DNA of 64,000 nucleotides. It comes from Streptomyces sp. NBC_01294 (lineage in GTDB: Bacteria > Actinomycetota > Actinomycetes > Streptomycetales > Streptomycetaceae). The notes beneath the pieces are model-generated. The model was not told the DNA's origin. It made no database searches and was given only the letters and a program-made list of their open reading frames with translations. How positions within the stretch are numbered: position 1 is the first letter of the stretch; each line of letters begins with the position of its first letter. The translations under genes were made by a program, and so were the position numbers. This document shows positions 38,387 to 47,507 of the stretch, piece after piece. The DNA is taken from contig NZ_CP108423.1 of the NCBI RefSeq assembly GCF_035917235.1, positions 4,989,501 to 5,053,500 of the forward strand, read 5' to 3'.

Positions 38387-40672
38387 ATGCTGACGTACGA
38401 GAACGTCATGAACGCACCCCTCGACAAACTCCAGACGGCGGTCACCGACTGGACGGCGATGGCCGGCAAGCTGGACGAAATGGCCGAGGCCGCGCGCAAC
38501 AGCATGAAGGTCAAGTCCGACAAGGCCGAGTGGAGCGGGGTCACGGCGGGAGTGGCGCGGCCGTTCGTCGACAAGACGGCCAAGGAGTTCGATGACGCGG
38601 CCAAGGCCGCCAAGGGCATGCACCTGGTCCTGGCCGACGCGTACGCGACCTTCAAGGCCGCCCAGGCCGAGCTGAAGAAGCTCGCCACGGAGGCCCCGGC
38701 GGCCGGCTTCCAGGTCGACGCCACGGGGCGGGTCACCGCCATCCCCCTCCCCACGGAGGCGGAACGGAACGCGGCCCGGCACGATCCCGACTACCAGCAG
38801 ACCCTGAACGCGAACCGCAACGCGTGGCAGGCCCGTATCGACCGGGCGGTCGAGGACGCACAGGACGCCGACGACTCCCTGGTCCGCGTCCTCCAGGCGA
38901 ACGTCGCCGACGAACACGACTTCAGCGGGCCGAAGTTCAACACCCTCGACGCCGAGCAGGCGGCCCGCGCCGCCGACCTGATGAAGAAGGTCACCGGCGA
39001 CGGCGGCACGGCGCGCAACGTCGAGGCGCTGCGCGAGCTGGAGGAGCTGCTCGACGACAACCGGACGGACCCCGAGTTCTCCACGGGCTTCTACCGGACG
39101 ATCGGCGCCGAGGGCACCCTGGAGATGTACTCCAAGATGTCCCTGGACGCGACGAGCCTGGGCGCCGCCGGCAAGGACCGGGCGCTGATGGTCGCGAACA
39201 TCCAGAGCGACATGGGCGCGATGCTCGGCCTGGCCACGCACAAGGACGTCCCCCACCACCTCGACGCGGCCTGGACGACCCAGCTGATGAAGGCCGGACG
39301 CAAGGAGCTGGACGTCTTCGGCGGCGTCCGGCAGATCTACGGCTACCAGGCCCTCGGCGCGCTGCTGCGCGAGGGAAAGTACGACACGGAGTTCCTGACC
39401 TCGGTCGGCCGCGACATGATCGCCATGGACCGCAAGGACCCGAGGGCGTGGGAGTTCCACACTCCGTACGGCCTGGAGTCGGTCCTCAACCAGGGCAAGG
39501 AGGGCGGCCGCGGTTTCTACCCGCTGACCGGGCTCATGGAGGCGCTGGGCAACAACCCGGACGCGGCGACGGCGTTCTTCAACGAGCCGGTCCGCGAGGA
39601 CACCGACAAGGACGGCATCGTCACGAAGGACGACAAGCCGGTCAAGGGGCAGCACGGCCAGGACCGGGGCATGGTCGACTACATGCTCGACAAGAAGCCG
39701 TACATGGACAGCTTCGACATCACCCGGACCGGCGACCTGCACCCGGCCCAGCAGGCGCTCGGCGACGCGCTGGTGGCGGCGGTCTCCCACCGGAGTCCCG
39801 GCGACGAGGACGCGCCGCCGGTCGCGCACACCAAGGAGATGGCGGCCGTCATGGAACGGGTCGTCGAGAAGATCGGCGACAAGCCGGAACTGGTCGTGGC
39901 GAAGCCGGGGGACCCGGAGGGCCCGCTGAACGGCCTGTCCGGGCACTTCGGGCAGATGGCGGCGGAGTACATGCCGGACATCCAGGCGGCGGCGGGCAAC
40001 GACAGCCGGATGATCAAGGCCAACGGTGAGATGGCCGAGTTCGGCAAGTCCGGTATGGCCAGTTTCATCGGGGTGGTGGGACAGGACCCGGACGCCTACG
40101 GCGCGATGACCACGGCCCAGCGGACCTTCACCACGGCACTCGTCAACGACGTCTTCGCCCATCGGAGCGAGCACGACGATCTCGACGCGGCGATCAAGGT
40201 CGCGGTGCACCCGGGCGGCCAGATCGCAGGCATCCTGTCCGAGGCCCGGGCCGAGGGCGTCTTCGCCGAGAACGGCCACAAGGTGGAGGAGTACGTCAAG
40301 GGCGTCGAGGACAACGCCAAGTGGGTCAACCGCGTCATCAGCGCGGCCGGCGGGAAGTACCTGGAGATGGTGCCGCTGGCCGGGGATGTCGTGGGGGCGC
40401 TTCAGGAGGACATCGCGGCGAGCGCGGTCGAGAGCGCCAAGAAGGAGATCGAGGACAAGGTCGCGGGCGGCAATCAGCAGGCGGGGATCGACTACGCGGA
40501 ATCGGAGCGGATCGCGGGCTCGTCCGCGGCGACCTCGGTGCGCCTCGCGGCGGAAGGAACGGGCCTGTCCCAACGCACTGTCGACGCTCTCGCCGGTGTG
40601 GCGTCCACCGAGACGGCCAATGCCCATTCCGTCGGCCGTGACCTGGTCGCCACGTCGAACGGCGGCTCCTGA
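38387..40672 (+). CDS. Large ESX-associated protein, possible secreted effector
   Basis: 761 residues. The N-terminus (about 1-110) is helical with a W-S-G turn (KAEWSGVTAGVARPF), as in WXG100/LXG effectors. The long remainder is soluble and mostly helical (PNRTDPEFSTGFYRTIGAEGTLEMYSKM-like central region, then AHTKEMAAVMERVVEKIGD) and ends in an Ala-rich helical region. I recognise no catalytic toxin domain. It resembles a Streptomyces family of large proteins of unknown function found in such loci. The next gene, a lipoprotein, starts directly after its stop, so it may be the partner or immunity protein. Confidence 0.6.
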   Translation: MLTYENVMNAPLDKLQTAVTDWTAMAGKLDEMAEAARNSMKVKSDKAEWSGVTAGVARPFVDKTAKEFDDAAKAAKGMHLVLADAYATFKAAQAELKKLATEAPAAGFQVDATGRVTAIPLPTEAERNAARHDPDYQQTLNANRNAWQARIDRAVEDAQDADDSLVRVLQANVADEHDFSGPKFNTLDAEQAARAADLMKKVTGDGGTARNVEALRELEELLDDNRTDPEFSTGFYRTIGAEGTLEMYSKMSLDATSLGAAGKDRALMVANIQSDMGAMLGLATHKDVPHHLDAAWTTQLMKAGRKELDVFGGVRQIYGYQALGALLREGKYDTEFLTSVGRDMIAMDRKDPRAWEFHTPYGLESVLNQGKEGGRGFYPLTGLMEALGNNPDAATAFFNEPVREDTDKDGIVTKDDKPVKGQHGQDRGMVDYMLDKKPYMDSFDITRTGDLHPAQQALGDALVAAVSHRSPGDEDAPPVAHTKEMAAVMERVVEKIGDKPELVVAKPGDPEGPLNGLSGHFGQMAAEYMPDIQAAAGNDSRMIKANGEMAEFGKSGMASFIGVVGQDPDAYGAMTTAQRTFTTALVNDVFAHRSEHDDLDAAIKVAVHPGGQIAGILSEARAEGVFAENGHKVEEYVKGVEDNAKWVNRVISAAGGKYLEMVPLAGDVVGALQEDIAASAVESAKKEIEDKVAGGNQQAGIDYAESERIAGSSAATSVRLAAEGTGLSQRTVDALAGVASTETANAHSVGRDLVATSNGGS

Positions 40673-41233
40673 ATGTTGTGCTTCCCTGCCTCGCGCGCGC
40701 TGCTCGCTGTCGTTGCCGGTGTCGTTGCCGGTTCAGCACTGCTGACCGGCTGTGCCGGAGAGAAGGAGGCGGCCGCCCCGGTCCTGCCCGACTCCACCTG
40801 CTTCGGAGCGTTCACTCCTGCGGATCTTGCCCCCCTCATGGGTACGGGGAAAGAAGTGCAGGTGGACGCTCCGGCCGACCTCCGCTTGACCGCGGACTGG
40901 AAAGAGGCGAACTGTCGCATCCTCGTCGACGGTCAGGGTCGCTTCAGCGCATTGGCAACCCGTAAGCCCGCGGGGCTGAACATGCCGTTCGGCCCCGAAA
41001 TCGAGAAGAGCAATCCGGAGGCGCTGCCCTACGCGGGCAACAGCAGGCTGTGGGACACCGGGGCAGCCGTCGTCCTCAACTGCAAGGGCCCCACGGACTC
41101 CTTCGATCTTGATCTGTTCGTCAATGCCTCTGTGCCCGCCACGCTGAAGCAGGAGGACCGGCGCCCCACGTTCGCCGCCCTGATGAAGAAGTTCATGGAC
41201 TTGGCCAAGCAGCAGAACCAGTGCGGCGGGTAA
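40673..41233 (+). CDS. Lipoprotein (possible partner/immunity of upstream effector)
   Basis: 186 residues with lipoprotein signal peptide: lipobox LLTGC at about residue 27. The mature part has four more Cys (TCFGAF, NCRIL, NCKGP, NQCGG), which could pair. The ATG follows the upstream TGA without a gap, showing translational coupling to the 761-residue protein. DUF3558-like in general character; function unknown. Confidence 0.7.
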   Translation: MLCFPASRALLAVVAGVVAGSALLTGCAGEKEAAAPVLPDSTCFGAFTPADLAPLMGTGKEVQVDAPADLRLTADWKEANCRILVDGQGRFSALATRKPAGLNMPFGPEIEKSNPEALPYAGNSRLWDTGAAVVLNCKGPTDSFDLDLFVNASVPATLKQEDRRPTFAALMKKFMDLAKQQNQCGG

Positions 41234-41251
41234 GGCCTCGGACATGGCGAA

Positions 41252-41285
41252 GGCTGCCCGGGGGTGCGCCTTCCCCCGAGCAGCC
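41252..41285 (+). terminator. Terminator of the ESX-like locus
   Basis: Interrupted stem GGCTGCCCGGGGG / CCCCCGAGCAGCC, 19 bp after the lipoprotein stop and just before the integrated element. Confidence 0.65.
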
Positions 41286-41291
41286 CGCCGC

Positions 41292-41334
41292 GAAGCCGTG
41301 ACCGGAATCGAACCGGCGTAACTCGCTTTGCAGG
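41292..41334. repeat. attL: 43-bp copy of the tRNA-Cys 3' half
   Basis: Identical to 60,355-60,397. It runs from one base past the tRNA 3' end to the anticodon loop (TTTGCAGG). This is the displaced original 3' end of the target tRNA gene. Confidence 0.93.
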
Positions 41335-41876
41335 TTTGTCCGCGCTGAGAAGAGCTTGGTTCGGGCTCGTTCATGGTCATTCAATCGCGCGCAGCCATGT
41401 TGGGCCTCGGTGTCGATTGAACCGCTCCGGACGTCCACGTACGACGACGAATGAGACGGAAACTGAGACGGTCATGGCTGAACCAGCCAGCCAGGCGCGG
41501 CTAGTTGCCGGATGCGTCGATGGGTCGACCTGTATCGGCCCCGCGCCGTGATGCCTCCGGGGCGTGTCGACCGGAGCTCTGCAGCGACCGGTTCCCTACG
41601 GCGTGCAGGGCCCCTCTTGGCGTCTTGGTCACCTGCCTGCGACGGCCAAGCCGAGAGACAGAGGAAGCGACCCGCAGCGGATGCGACTCCGCCTGATCAG
41701 TGGTTGCCTGGAAGGAGGATTTGGCACCCCGTGATCGCTAGGGCTCTGCTAGAGGCGGGCATACGGCACACGCTCGGTATGGCCCGTGCAGACTCCCGGG
41801 CGGCGTCTGCCAGTCGCTTCGTGGGCACAACAAGCAGCCGAGCCTGATCGCCGTCCAGTCGCCCCGGAGGTACTCG
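41335..41876. other. Left-end arm region of the AICE
   Basis: No convincing gene. A paired repeat GAATGAGACGGAAACTGAGA with flanks (41,446-41,472) is probably an integrase arm-binding site, since the same TGAGACGG / CTGAGACG pair occurs beside int at 60,268-60,290. A GGAAGGAGG followed by a 38-codon GTG frame (about 41,731-41,847) could be a leader ORF for the protease, but spacing is poor. Confidence 0.5.
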
Positions 41877-43013
41877 ATGACCATCCAGAAGCAGATGGTG
41901 ACTCCCCTGCGCTACGCCAGTAACGGCGCGCGGCCCCTGACGCCGTGGGAACTCACGCAGCTGCGACCCAGCCTAGGAACAGGGGAACGGCCTGCCGAGA
42001 TGGTTGAGCTCGCCAGCCGCCAGCGCATCCATGTCTTCGCCGATGGTGACGGCCCCCCTGAGCCGGAGATCTGCCGCGTGGATGGAGCCGGGGGTAATTT
42101 GTGGCGTGTCGATGTGCCGGTTGGGACCGCAGGCGACGTTGCCTTGCCTGGCAGAACGGCGATCCGCGGCTTTCCGCGAGAGCCGATGTCCGGGACCGAT
42201 CCCGAGGTTGATTTGGCACCCTATCGTCCGGAGTGGCTCGACCTCCTCTATGTGCCACGCGTTCTTCCCAGCCGCAGGAAAAAGCCGATCAGACCACTGG
42301 ACAGGGATACGCTGCAGCCGAAATGGGTCATCGGTCCCGACAACCGGCAGGAACTAAACGAAACAAGCTGGCCTTGGGGCTGCGTGGGTAAAATCTTTAC
42401 CAGCGCAGGAGAGGCAGGCTCAGGGGCACTCGTTGGCGGCCGCGTTCTCCTCACAGCCGGCCATGTGGTGCCATGGGATGACGTCGCAGCAGGCAATTGG
42501 TGGATGCGTTTCGTGCCTGCGTACTACAACGGCAAGTCGCTCCATGGCGCTGGCGTTCAATCCTACGTCTCGGATGTATATGGCTTCGACCCAGACTTGG
42601 CGGGCGGCGCGACAGCGGCCTACGACCGGGCCGTTTGCCGACTGTACGAGCCGCTCGGGGGCCCACTCGGTTACTTCGGATTGGGGCACTACAATCCTGA
42701 TTGGAACGGCCAGCGGTGGTGGACCCACATGGGTTACCCCGGCCAAATGTGGTTCCTGGGGACCAGCTACGAGAGTGGCATCAGTATCAACGCCGCCTAT
42801 AGTGACATCAATGGAGGCGTGGAATGCCGCCATTACGGCGACATCACTCCCGGTAATTCCGGCGGCCCGATGTTCACCTTCTTTGGTGCGGACAATCCCC
42901 GCATCATTGCGGTTCAGTCATCGGACAGTGCGGATGGAGAAATGGTCAACTACGCGGCCGGCGGCCCAGGCCTTGTCGACGACGTGATACGGGCACGCCG
43001 CGACTGGCCCTAA
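41877..43013 (+). CDS. Trypsin-like (V8/S1B) serine protease, cytoplasmic cargo protein
   Basis: 378-residue chymotrypsin-fold protease. Catalytic triad: His196 (GALVGGRVLLTAGHVV), Asp250 (AAYDRAVCRL), Ser328 (DITPGNSGGPMF). There is no signal peptide or transmembrane helix, so it should act inside the cell, unlike most Streptomyces S1 proteases. An N-terminal region of about 170 residues has no clear family and could be a regulatory domain or propeptide. Intracellular trypsin-like proteases are known effectors in bacterial conflict systems. Composition is less GC-rich than the chromosome. Followed by a good terminator at 43,029. Confidence 0.85.
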   Translation: MTIQKQMVTPLRYASNGARPLTPWELTQLRPSLGTGERPAEMVELASRQRIHVFADGDGPPEPEICRVDGAGGNLWRVDVPVGTAGDVALPGRTAIRGFPREPMSGTDPEVDLAPYRPEWLDLLYVPRVLPSRRKKPIRPLDRDTLQPKWVIGPDNRQELNETSWPWGCVGKIFTSAGEAGSGALVGGRVLLTAGHVVPWDDVAAGNWWMRFVPAYYNGKSLHGAGVQSYVSDVYGFDPDLAGGATAAYDRAVCRLYEPLGGPLGYFGLGHYNPDWNGQRWWTHMGYPGQMWFLGTSYESGISINAAYSDINGGVECRHYGDITPGNSGGPMFTFFGADNPRIIAVQSSDSADGEMVNYAAGGPGLVDDVIRARRDWP

Positions 43014-43028
43014 CCTCGATCTTGCGTG

Positions 43029-43057
43029 AGGGGCCGTCAGCTTGCTGACGGCCCCTT
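43029..43057 (+). terminator. Terminator of the protease gene
   Basis: Stem AGGGGCCGTCAG / CTGACGGCCCCTTT with a 4-base loop, ending in CCTTTC, 16 bp after the protease stop. Confidence 0.85.
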
Positions 43058-43149
43058 TCTGCTCGTTCACAGCGGAGGTGTCTGCGTGTGGGCAGGTTGA
43101 TGGTCCCAGTTGCCGCGCCGGGTTCCACGGCTCAGGGGCGTTGCTGCTC

Positions 43150-43187
<38 letters not shown>

Positions 43188-43249
43188 CCGGTGGTCGGCT
43201 CAGGGCCCAGGAGGGCATCGAGCCGGGTGAGGGCGTTGGTGACACGTTG

Positions 43250-43390
43250 GGCCAGGCCGGTGCAGCCGCAAAAACCTTGGTGCCGCTCTGGTTTGAGGAG
43301 AGTGAGTACTTGGAGGCGGTCGACCTGATGCGGTGCGCCCTAGAGGACTCCATGCGCCTACTGGGCCCCGACCACCCCGACATCTGGAGC
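43250..43390 (+). pseudogene. Remnant of a tetratricopeptide-repeat gene
   Basis: The translated segment EYLEAVDLMRCALEDSMRLL followed by GPDHPDIW matches the TPR repeats of actinobacterial NB-ARC/TPR proteins (typical ...RVLGPDHPDT). The frame degenerates on both sides, so only about one to two repeats survive. Confidence 0.55.
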
Positions 43391-43520
43391 GGCCGCAGCG
43401 ACCCGGGGAGGCGTTCGCCGCTTCGCGCGCCGTCGGCGCGACCGCTAGCTGCGCCGCCGGGCGGCTACTCCAACGCACCAGCGCTACCCGCCGTCGGTGA
43501 GTGTGACTCCGCAACGCACG

Positions 43521-43667
43521 TTTTGCAGGTTTGTCCACGCCAGCTAGAGCATGATCCGGAGTCGTTCAAGGACGTTCAACCCAGTACGCGGTCAGCGATC
43601 ACCAGCGCTATCTGAACGGGTCTGGACGCCCGCGGACGGAGACGAATGAGACGGAGACTGAGACGGT
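43521..43667. repeat. Internal decayed copy of the AICE left attachment arm
   Basis: 43,521-43,540 matches 41,326-41,345 (18 of 20), and 43,641-43,667 matches 41,446-41,472 (26 of 27). The distance from the TTTGCAGG core end to the arm repeat is 112 bp in both. The tRNA part beyond the core is eroded, so this copy is probably a fossil attachment site. Confidence 0.8.
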
Positions 43668-43695
43668 GGCAGAACTCCGGCACCGTTGGCCGGTG

Positions 43696-44373
43696 CTAGC
43701 TCACAGGCTTCCAGGCTCCTCCGCACCCTTCGGACCTGAACAGTCCGTCAGATGCTCGGATGGTTACGGTGATCTCTCGGGCAGCAGAGGCAAAGTTGTT
43801 GTCGATGATCTCGCCAGAGCGAGTCAGTCGCTCCCAGTAGCAGTTCTTAAGGTCTCCCTTGATTCGGTAAGTACCAGGCTTGATCATGTTCTCGCCAGGC
43901 TTCAGCTCTGAGTTGACCTCATAGCCGCCGCTGCTGAACCAGACCTCGTAGTCCCCTGACGCCGCTTCCTTCAGGGTCTTTGTCCACGTAGGACAGAGCT
44001 TCGGGATCCCCGCCTCCAAGACTGCTCGGCCGTCACCCTCCAGGTATTCCGCCAACCATTGAGGTCGTGAAGCCCCGTCGATGGCGCTGACGGGAAGTGA
44101 TTCACACATGTCTCGCACGAAGGCTGATGCTGAGGGGTAGAGCTCATCGACATCCCAGCCGTTCGTCGCCGCAAGCCTGTCGATCTCCCCCTCAGGGGTC
44201 GGCGGCAACACCGGTGCAGGAGACGGGGTCGGCACGGCGAGGGTGGGGGACGGGGACGGCCCCGCAGTCGCGGAGCGCGCAGCCCTGGGCGAGTCCGCCG
44301 GCTCCCCACAACTGACTAACATCATTCCGGTGCCAACTGCTATCGCGATTCCCGCAGCTATATTGCGTCTCAT
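43696..44373 (-). CDS. Hypothetical lipoprotein (AICE cargo)
   Basis: 225 residues with a lipoprotein signal peptide: LVSC lipobox, Cys22. A Ser/Pro linker (TAGPSPSPTLAVPTPSPAPVLPP) leads to a domain starting GEIDRLAATNGWDVDELY and a C-terminal part (YEVNSELKPGENMIKPGTYRIKGDLKNCYWERL) resembling bacterial surface beta domains. Function unknown. It lies next to the internal att fossil. Confidence 0.7.
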   Translation of the reverse strand: MRRNIAAGIAIAVGTGMMLVSCGEPADSPRAARSATAGPSPSPTLAVPTPSPAPVLPPTPEGEIDRLAATNGWDVDELYPSASAFVRDMCESLPVSAIDGASRPQWLAEYLEGDGRAVLEAGIPKLCPTWTKTLKEAASGDYEVWFSSGGYEVNSELKPGENMIKPGTYRIKGDLKNCYWERLTRSGEIIDNNFASAAREITVTIRASDGLFRSEGCGGAWKPVS

Positions 44374-44470
44374 GAGCGGAGGATCCCACTGGGAACGCTC
44401 AAGCGGAGCGAAATTCCCAAAACCCTGATCCACGATGGCAAGCAGGTTCCAGCCAGGAGGCCGCCCCCTG

Positions 44471-45460
44471 CTACTTGCCGCGGGCGATGTCGATCTGGAG
44501 TTGCACTTCTCGATCGACGTCCAACGCCGCCTTCTCGACAAGCTGCTCGAAGGGTTCGAAGGCGTCTTCGATGGCTGCGTACTCGCGTACGAGGTCGTGC
44601 TTGTCGCTGATGGACTCCAGTGCGGAGATCTCGTTTCGCCACCGCTCCATGTCTGCCTTGGAGTACGGGTACTTTTTCCCGCGGACCTGTTCAAGAGTTG
44701 GGTTCGTGGCGAGGTTCGCCTGCACGAGACGAAGAGCGTCGCCGCGCACGAGTTGCGGGACACCAAGGTTGTCCTCGATGAACGCGAGACTGTCGCTGAT
44801 TTCGTCCAGCCGGGCATCGAGGTACTGGGCCAGAGCGCTGCGGACCTGGGGCAGGTCGAGTCCTACCTCGCGACGTAGCTGCGCGGCGATCTTCTGCGGG
44901 AGGTTCTGCTGCATGAAGCCCGAGCCGCCTCCGGTGAACCGCGATATCTCCGGCCCTAGAGGGGCACTGCCAAAGGCCATGAACCGGCTATATGACTCCA
45001 GCGCGGTACAGGCGGAGTCGAAGTAGATCAAAGTGGCCGGCATGAGGACTTCGCGCCTCAGCTTGTCGCGGTGGTACATCTCGTTGCGGTACTTGTGCAA
45101 CTTCTCCAGGACGGGGCCGAGTGCCGGATCGAGCGTCCCGCGATCGACCAAGAGCGTCACCTTGGCGTCGAAGTTGCGGTCGATGTTCTTCAGTTCCGAC
45201 TTGGGAATGATCCTGGCCTCGATCGAAGGGATCTCTGCCGCTGCTTCTGCGTGCCCGCTGGCGGCCAGCTCTTTGCACGTGGCTAGCATGCCCGTGAGTA
45301 TCTTCTGGTCCCAGAGCGCTGACTGAACCGTCCGGTGAAGAATCAGCTCGGTCACGCTGTCGAGGAGTATGAACGCCAGTCGCAGGTGGGGCACACGCCC
45401 CTTCTCGATCAGGCCCTTGGCCTCTTCGAGCTGCACGACAATCAGTTCCAGCCGCTCCAT
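44471..45460 (-). CDS. HEPN-motif hypothetical protein (candidate abortive-infection RNase)
   Basis: 329-residue mainly helical soluble protein. The segment KLHKYRNEMYHRDKLR contains R125-N-x3-H130, the Rx4-6H motif (with Asn after Arg) of HEPN ribonucleases. An upstream helix (RLAFILLDSVTELILHRTV) fits the first HEPN helix. The C-terminal half (about 200-329) is a further helical region. HEPN proteins act as RNase toxins in abortive infection, toxin-antitoxin and CRISPR systems. ATG 45460 has GGAGGA six bases upstream and is preferred to longer frames. Sits between a lipoprotein and an HTH-SUMF1 gene. The family is not recognised beyond the motif. Confidence 0.6.
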   Translation of the reverse strand: MERLELIVVQLEEAKGLIEKGRVPHLRLAFILLDSVTELILHRTVQSALWDQKILTGMLATCKELAASGHAEAAAEIPSIEARIIPKSELKNIDRNFDAKVTLLVDRGTLDPALGPVLEKLHKYRNEMYHRDKLRREVLMPATLIYFDSACTALESYSRFMAFGSAPLGPEISRFTGGGSGFMQQNLPQKIAAQLRREVGLDLPQVRSALAQYLDARLDEISDSLAFIEDNLGVPQLVRGDALRLVQANLATNPTLEQVRGKKYPYSKADMERWRNEISALESISDKHDLVREYAAIEDAFEPFEQLVEKAALDVDREVQLQIDIARGK

Positions 45461-45577
45461 GTCGATCCTCCGTCGCCTTCTGCTCCACATCATCCTGCCT
45501 TGCAGTGGAGGCGGCACGCGATATTGCTTGCGGCCTGAGAGGGCACGGCCTAGCCTCCCGCGCCTATCCAGCCGTGA

Positions 45578-46516
45578 TCACCGTTTTTGGGATGCCATCT
45601 GCGCCGGCGTCGCCGTGCAGCGAAACCCGGTGTCGTCGTCGTGCATCATGTTGTTGGCATCGTTGGGGACAGCTGGGGCTCCCCGAAAAAGTGGGCTTGT
45701 GAAGGCACTGCCGCGGAGTTCGTAGCGACCTGGCGTGGTCGCCGTTGCGAGCCACTCCCACACGTTGCCCACCATGTCGTACACGCCGTACGGCGAGACG
45801 CCGCTGTGGTACCGGGAGACGGACGTCGTGCTCTCCACGCCGGTTTCTCGGACGTTGCATTTGGCCGCTGTCTTTTGATCGCCCCAAGGGAAAGTGCGCC
45901 CGGACGTGCCGCGCGCTGCTTTCTCCCACTGCTCGGCTGTTGGCAGCGACTTCCCCGCCCACGTCGCGTAGGCATCGGCGTCTCGCCAAGTTACGTGCAC
46001 GACGGGGTGGTCGTAGAGGTCACGGGGACATCGGCCGTTCTCCCAGTGCTCGGGCACGGCGTGACGGGTTGCCGCGCAGAACCGCGCGTAGTCGGCGTTG
46101 GTCGTAGGGAACGTGTCTATGAGGAACTCGTCCACCCAGATGGGTTCATCGCGGGGCCCAGACAGGAAGATCCCTTCCGGAACGCATGCCATGAGCCTTC
46201 CATCACCCGGATACTTGACGTAGTCGCCGCTGCTCGTCCCCTCGCCTTCAGGTTCGATGACAGTGTGTGTGGGCACGTCGTCCGCAGCCAGAATGCCGAC
46301 GAAGCGGCCTTGGGTGTCCTTATCGGCCTTGGCGAGCAAAGTGTCCAACGCCGCTTGATTCACCATGCGGATGGACGCTTGTTCGCCGTCCGCCTCCCAC
46401 CGGGAAACGATCCGATCGGATACCCCAAGTTTGTCGGCGAACTCCATGAGACTCATCCGTACGGCTTCGCGTAGCGCCTTAACTTCACGTCCGGTCCATT
46501 TCGTAACGAGCGGCAT
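45578..46516 (-). CDS. XRE-type HTH fused to SUMF1 (FGE-like) domain
   Basis: 312 residues. The N-terminus is a Cro/C1-type helix-turn-helix (about 8-65: REVKALREAVRMSLMEFADK, LGVSDRIVSRWE). The rest (about 105-305) is a SUMF1/EgtB/PvdO fold: WVDEFLIDTFPTTNADYARF, HPVVHVTWRDADAYATWAGK, LPTAEQWEKAARG, YDMVGNVWEW, ending TGFRC. The copper-binding Cys pair of true formylglycine-generating enzyme (RGGSYLCHxSYC) is missing: here RGSAFTSPLFRGAPAVPN. So it is unlikely to make formylglycine; SUMF1 domains of this sort also occur as binding modules in conflict systems. It may regulate and sense at once. Confidence 0.85.
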   Translation of the reverse strand: MPLVTKWTGREVKALREAVRMSLMEFADKLGVSDRIVSRWEADGEQASIRMVNQAALDTLLAKADKDTQGRFVGILAADDVPTHTVIEPEGEGTSSGDYVKYPGDGRLMACVPEGIFLSGPRDEPIWVDEFLIDTFPTTNADYARFCAATRHAVPEHWENGRCPRDLYDHPVVHVTWRDADAYATWAGKSLPTAEQWEKAARGTSGRTFPWGDQKTAAKCNVRETGVESTTSVSRYHSGVSPYGVYDMVGNVWEWLATATTPGRYELRGSAFTSPLFRGAPAVPNDANNMMHDDDTGFRCTATPAQMASQKR

Positions 46517-46567
46517 GGGCTACCTCTGTCGAGGGCCGCCACCCTCTTGGGCGGCGGCGCACGTCGT

Positions 46568-47353
46568 CTACAGGCGCTCGCCGGGGATTCCGGCGTAGGC
46601 GTCACGCAATGCGGTGAGCGTGGGGTGATCCATGGGGAACTGCACGTCGTCGATTGCGCTGACTGAGCGCACACCGATCGTCGTGTTCGTGGCGAACGCG
46701 GCCGCCATGTTCGGGATGTCCGCGAGGAGTACCGGTGCAGAGATCTGCTTGGGTGCGTTGAGTGCTTGGAGGAGAAGCATCGTCGTGCCAGGGAGTACAG
46801 GGGCGTCCGGCCAGATGACCGTACCGTCCCGGTCGATGAACCCCAGATTCCAGGTTCCGCCCTCGGACACCCTTCCGTTCGGTTCGACGAAAATGGCGTC
46901 ATCGAACCCAGCGATCTGGGCGTCACGGCGTAGGCGCAGCTGAGGATGAAGGCCGATGTGCTTCACCGCCGCGCTGTCGCGGGTGAAGGCGTAGGTCTTG
47001 GCCGTGAGAGGTGGCGGCGGCATGGCACCTGCGGGCCGCAGGTTCACCAGGATGTGCGGGTCTTTCGCGTCGCTGGGACGCCCCATGTCGAGTGCAGGGT
47101 CGAAGATGGTGACGCGCAGGCCGGCGGTCCCGGTAATGCCGCTGGCTGCCTGGCGGATGTAGTTCAGCGTCCGTGCGCGGTCCAACTCGACGCCGAAGAC
47201 GATGCGGCAGTCGCGTACCAGGCGGTCAAGATGGAGCGACAGACCCCTGATGGTGCCGTCCTCCATCCGCATGGAGGTGAAGTGCCCGTAGTTCGTGAGC
47301 GCGAGGCCCTGGAGGTCGTCGAGGGTGACGGGGTTTCCGTTGAGTTCGGCCAT
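46568..47353 (-). CDS. Class IV (PLP) aminotransferase-like protein
   Basis: 261-residue fold-type IV PLP enzyme (branched-chain aminotransferase / aminodeoxychorismate lyase group). The PLP Lys is in AAVKHIGLHPQL and the cofactor-binding stretch in FVEPNGRVSEGGTWNLGFI. Substrate not deducible. ATG 47353 has GGGGGG upstream and is preferred to a start 33 codons earlier. It follows the GntR regulator on the same strand after 150 bp and leads the HTH-SUMF1 gene by 51 bp, so the two may be one operon. Confidence 0.85.
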   Translation of the reverse strand: MAELNGNPVTLDDLQGLALTNYGHFTSMRMEDGTIRGLSLHLDRLVRDCRIVFGVELDRARTLNYIRQAASGITGTAGLRVTIFDPALDMGRPSDAKDPHILVNLRPAGAMPPPPLTAKTYAFTRDSAAVKHIGLHPQLRLRRDAQIAGFDDAIFVEPNGRVSEGGTWNLGFIDRDGTVIWPDAPVLPGTTMLLLQALNAPKQISAPVLLADIPNMAAAFATNTTIGVRSVSAIDDVQFPMDHPTLTALRDAYAGIPGERL

Positions 47354-47507
47354 GCCCCCCAGTCTTGCAGCAGGCTGGACTGCGCCAACACCCCGTAAGG
47401 GAGTGGAAGTTCGGATTAGTTCGGTGCGGGCGCTGCAAGAGTGCGTACACATAACGCCTCCCCCGCGACACTCTTAATGCATGACGACATGCGCACCGCG
47501 AGAGACG

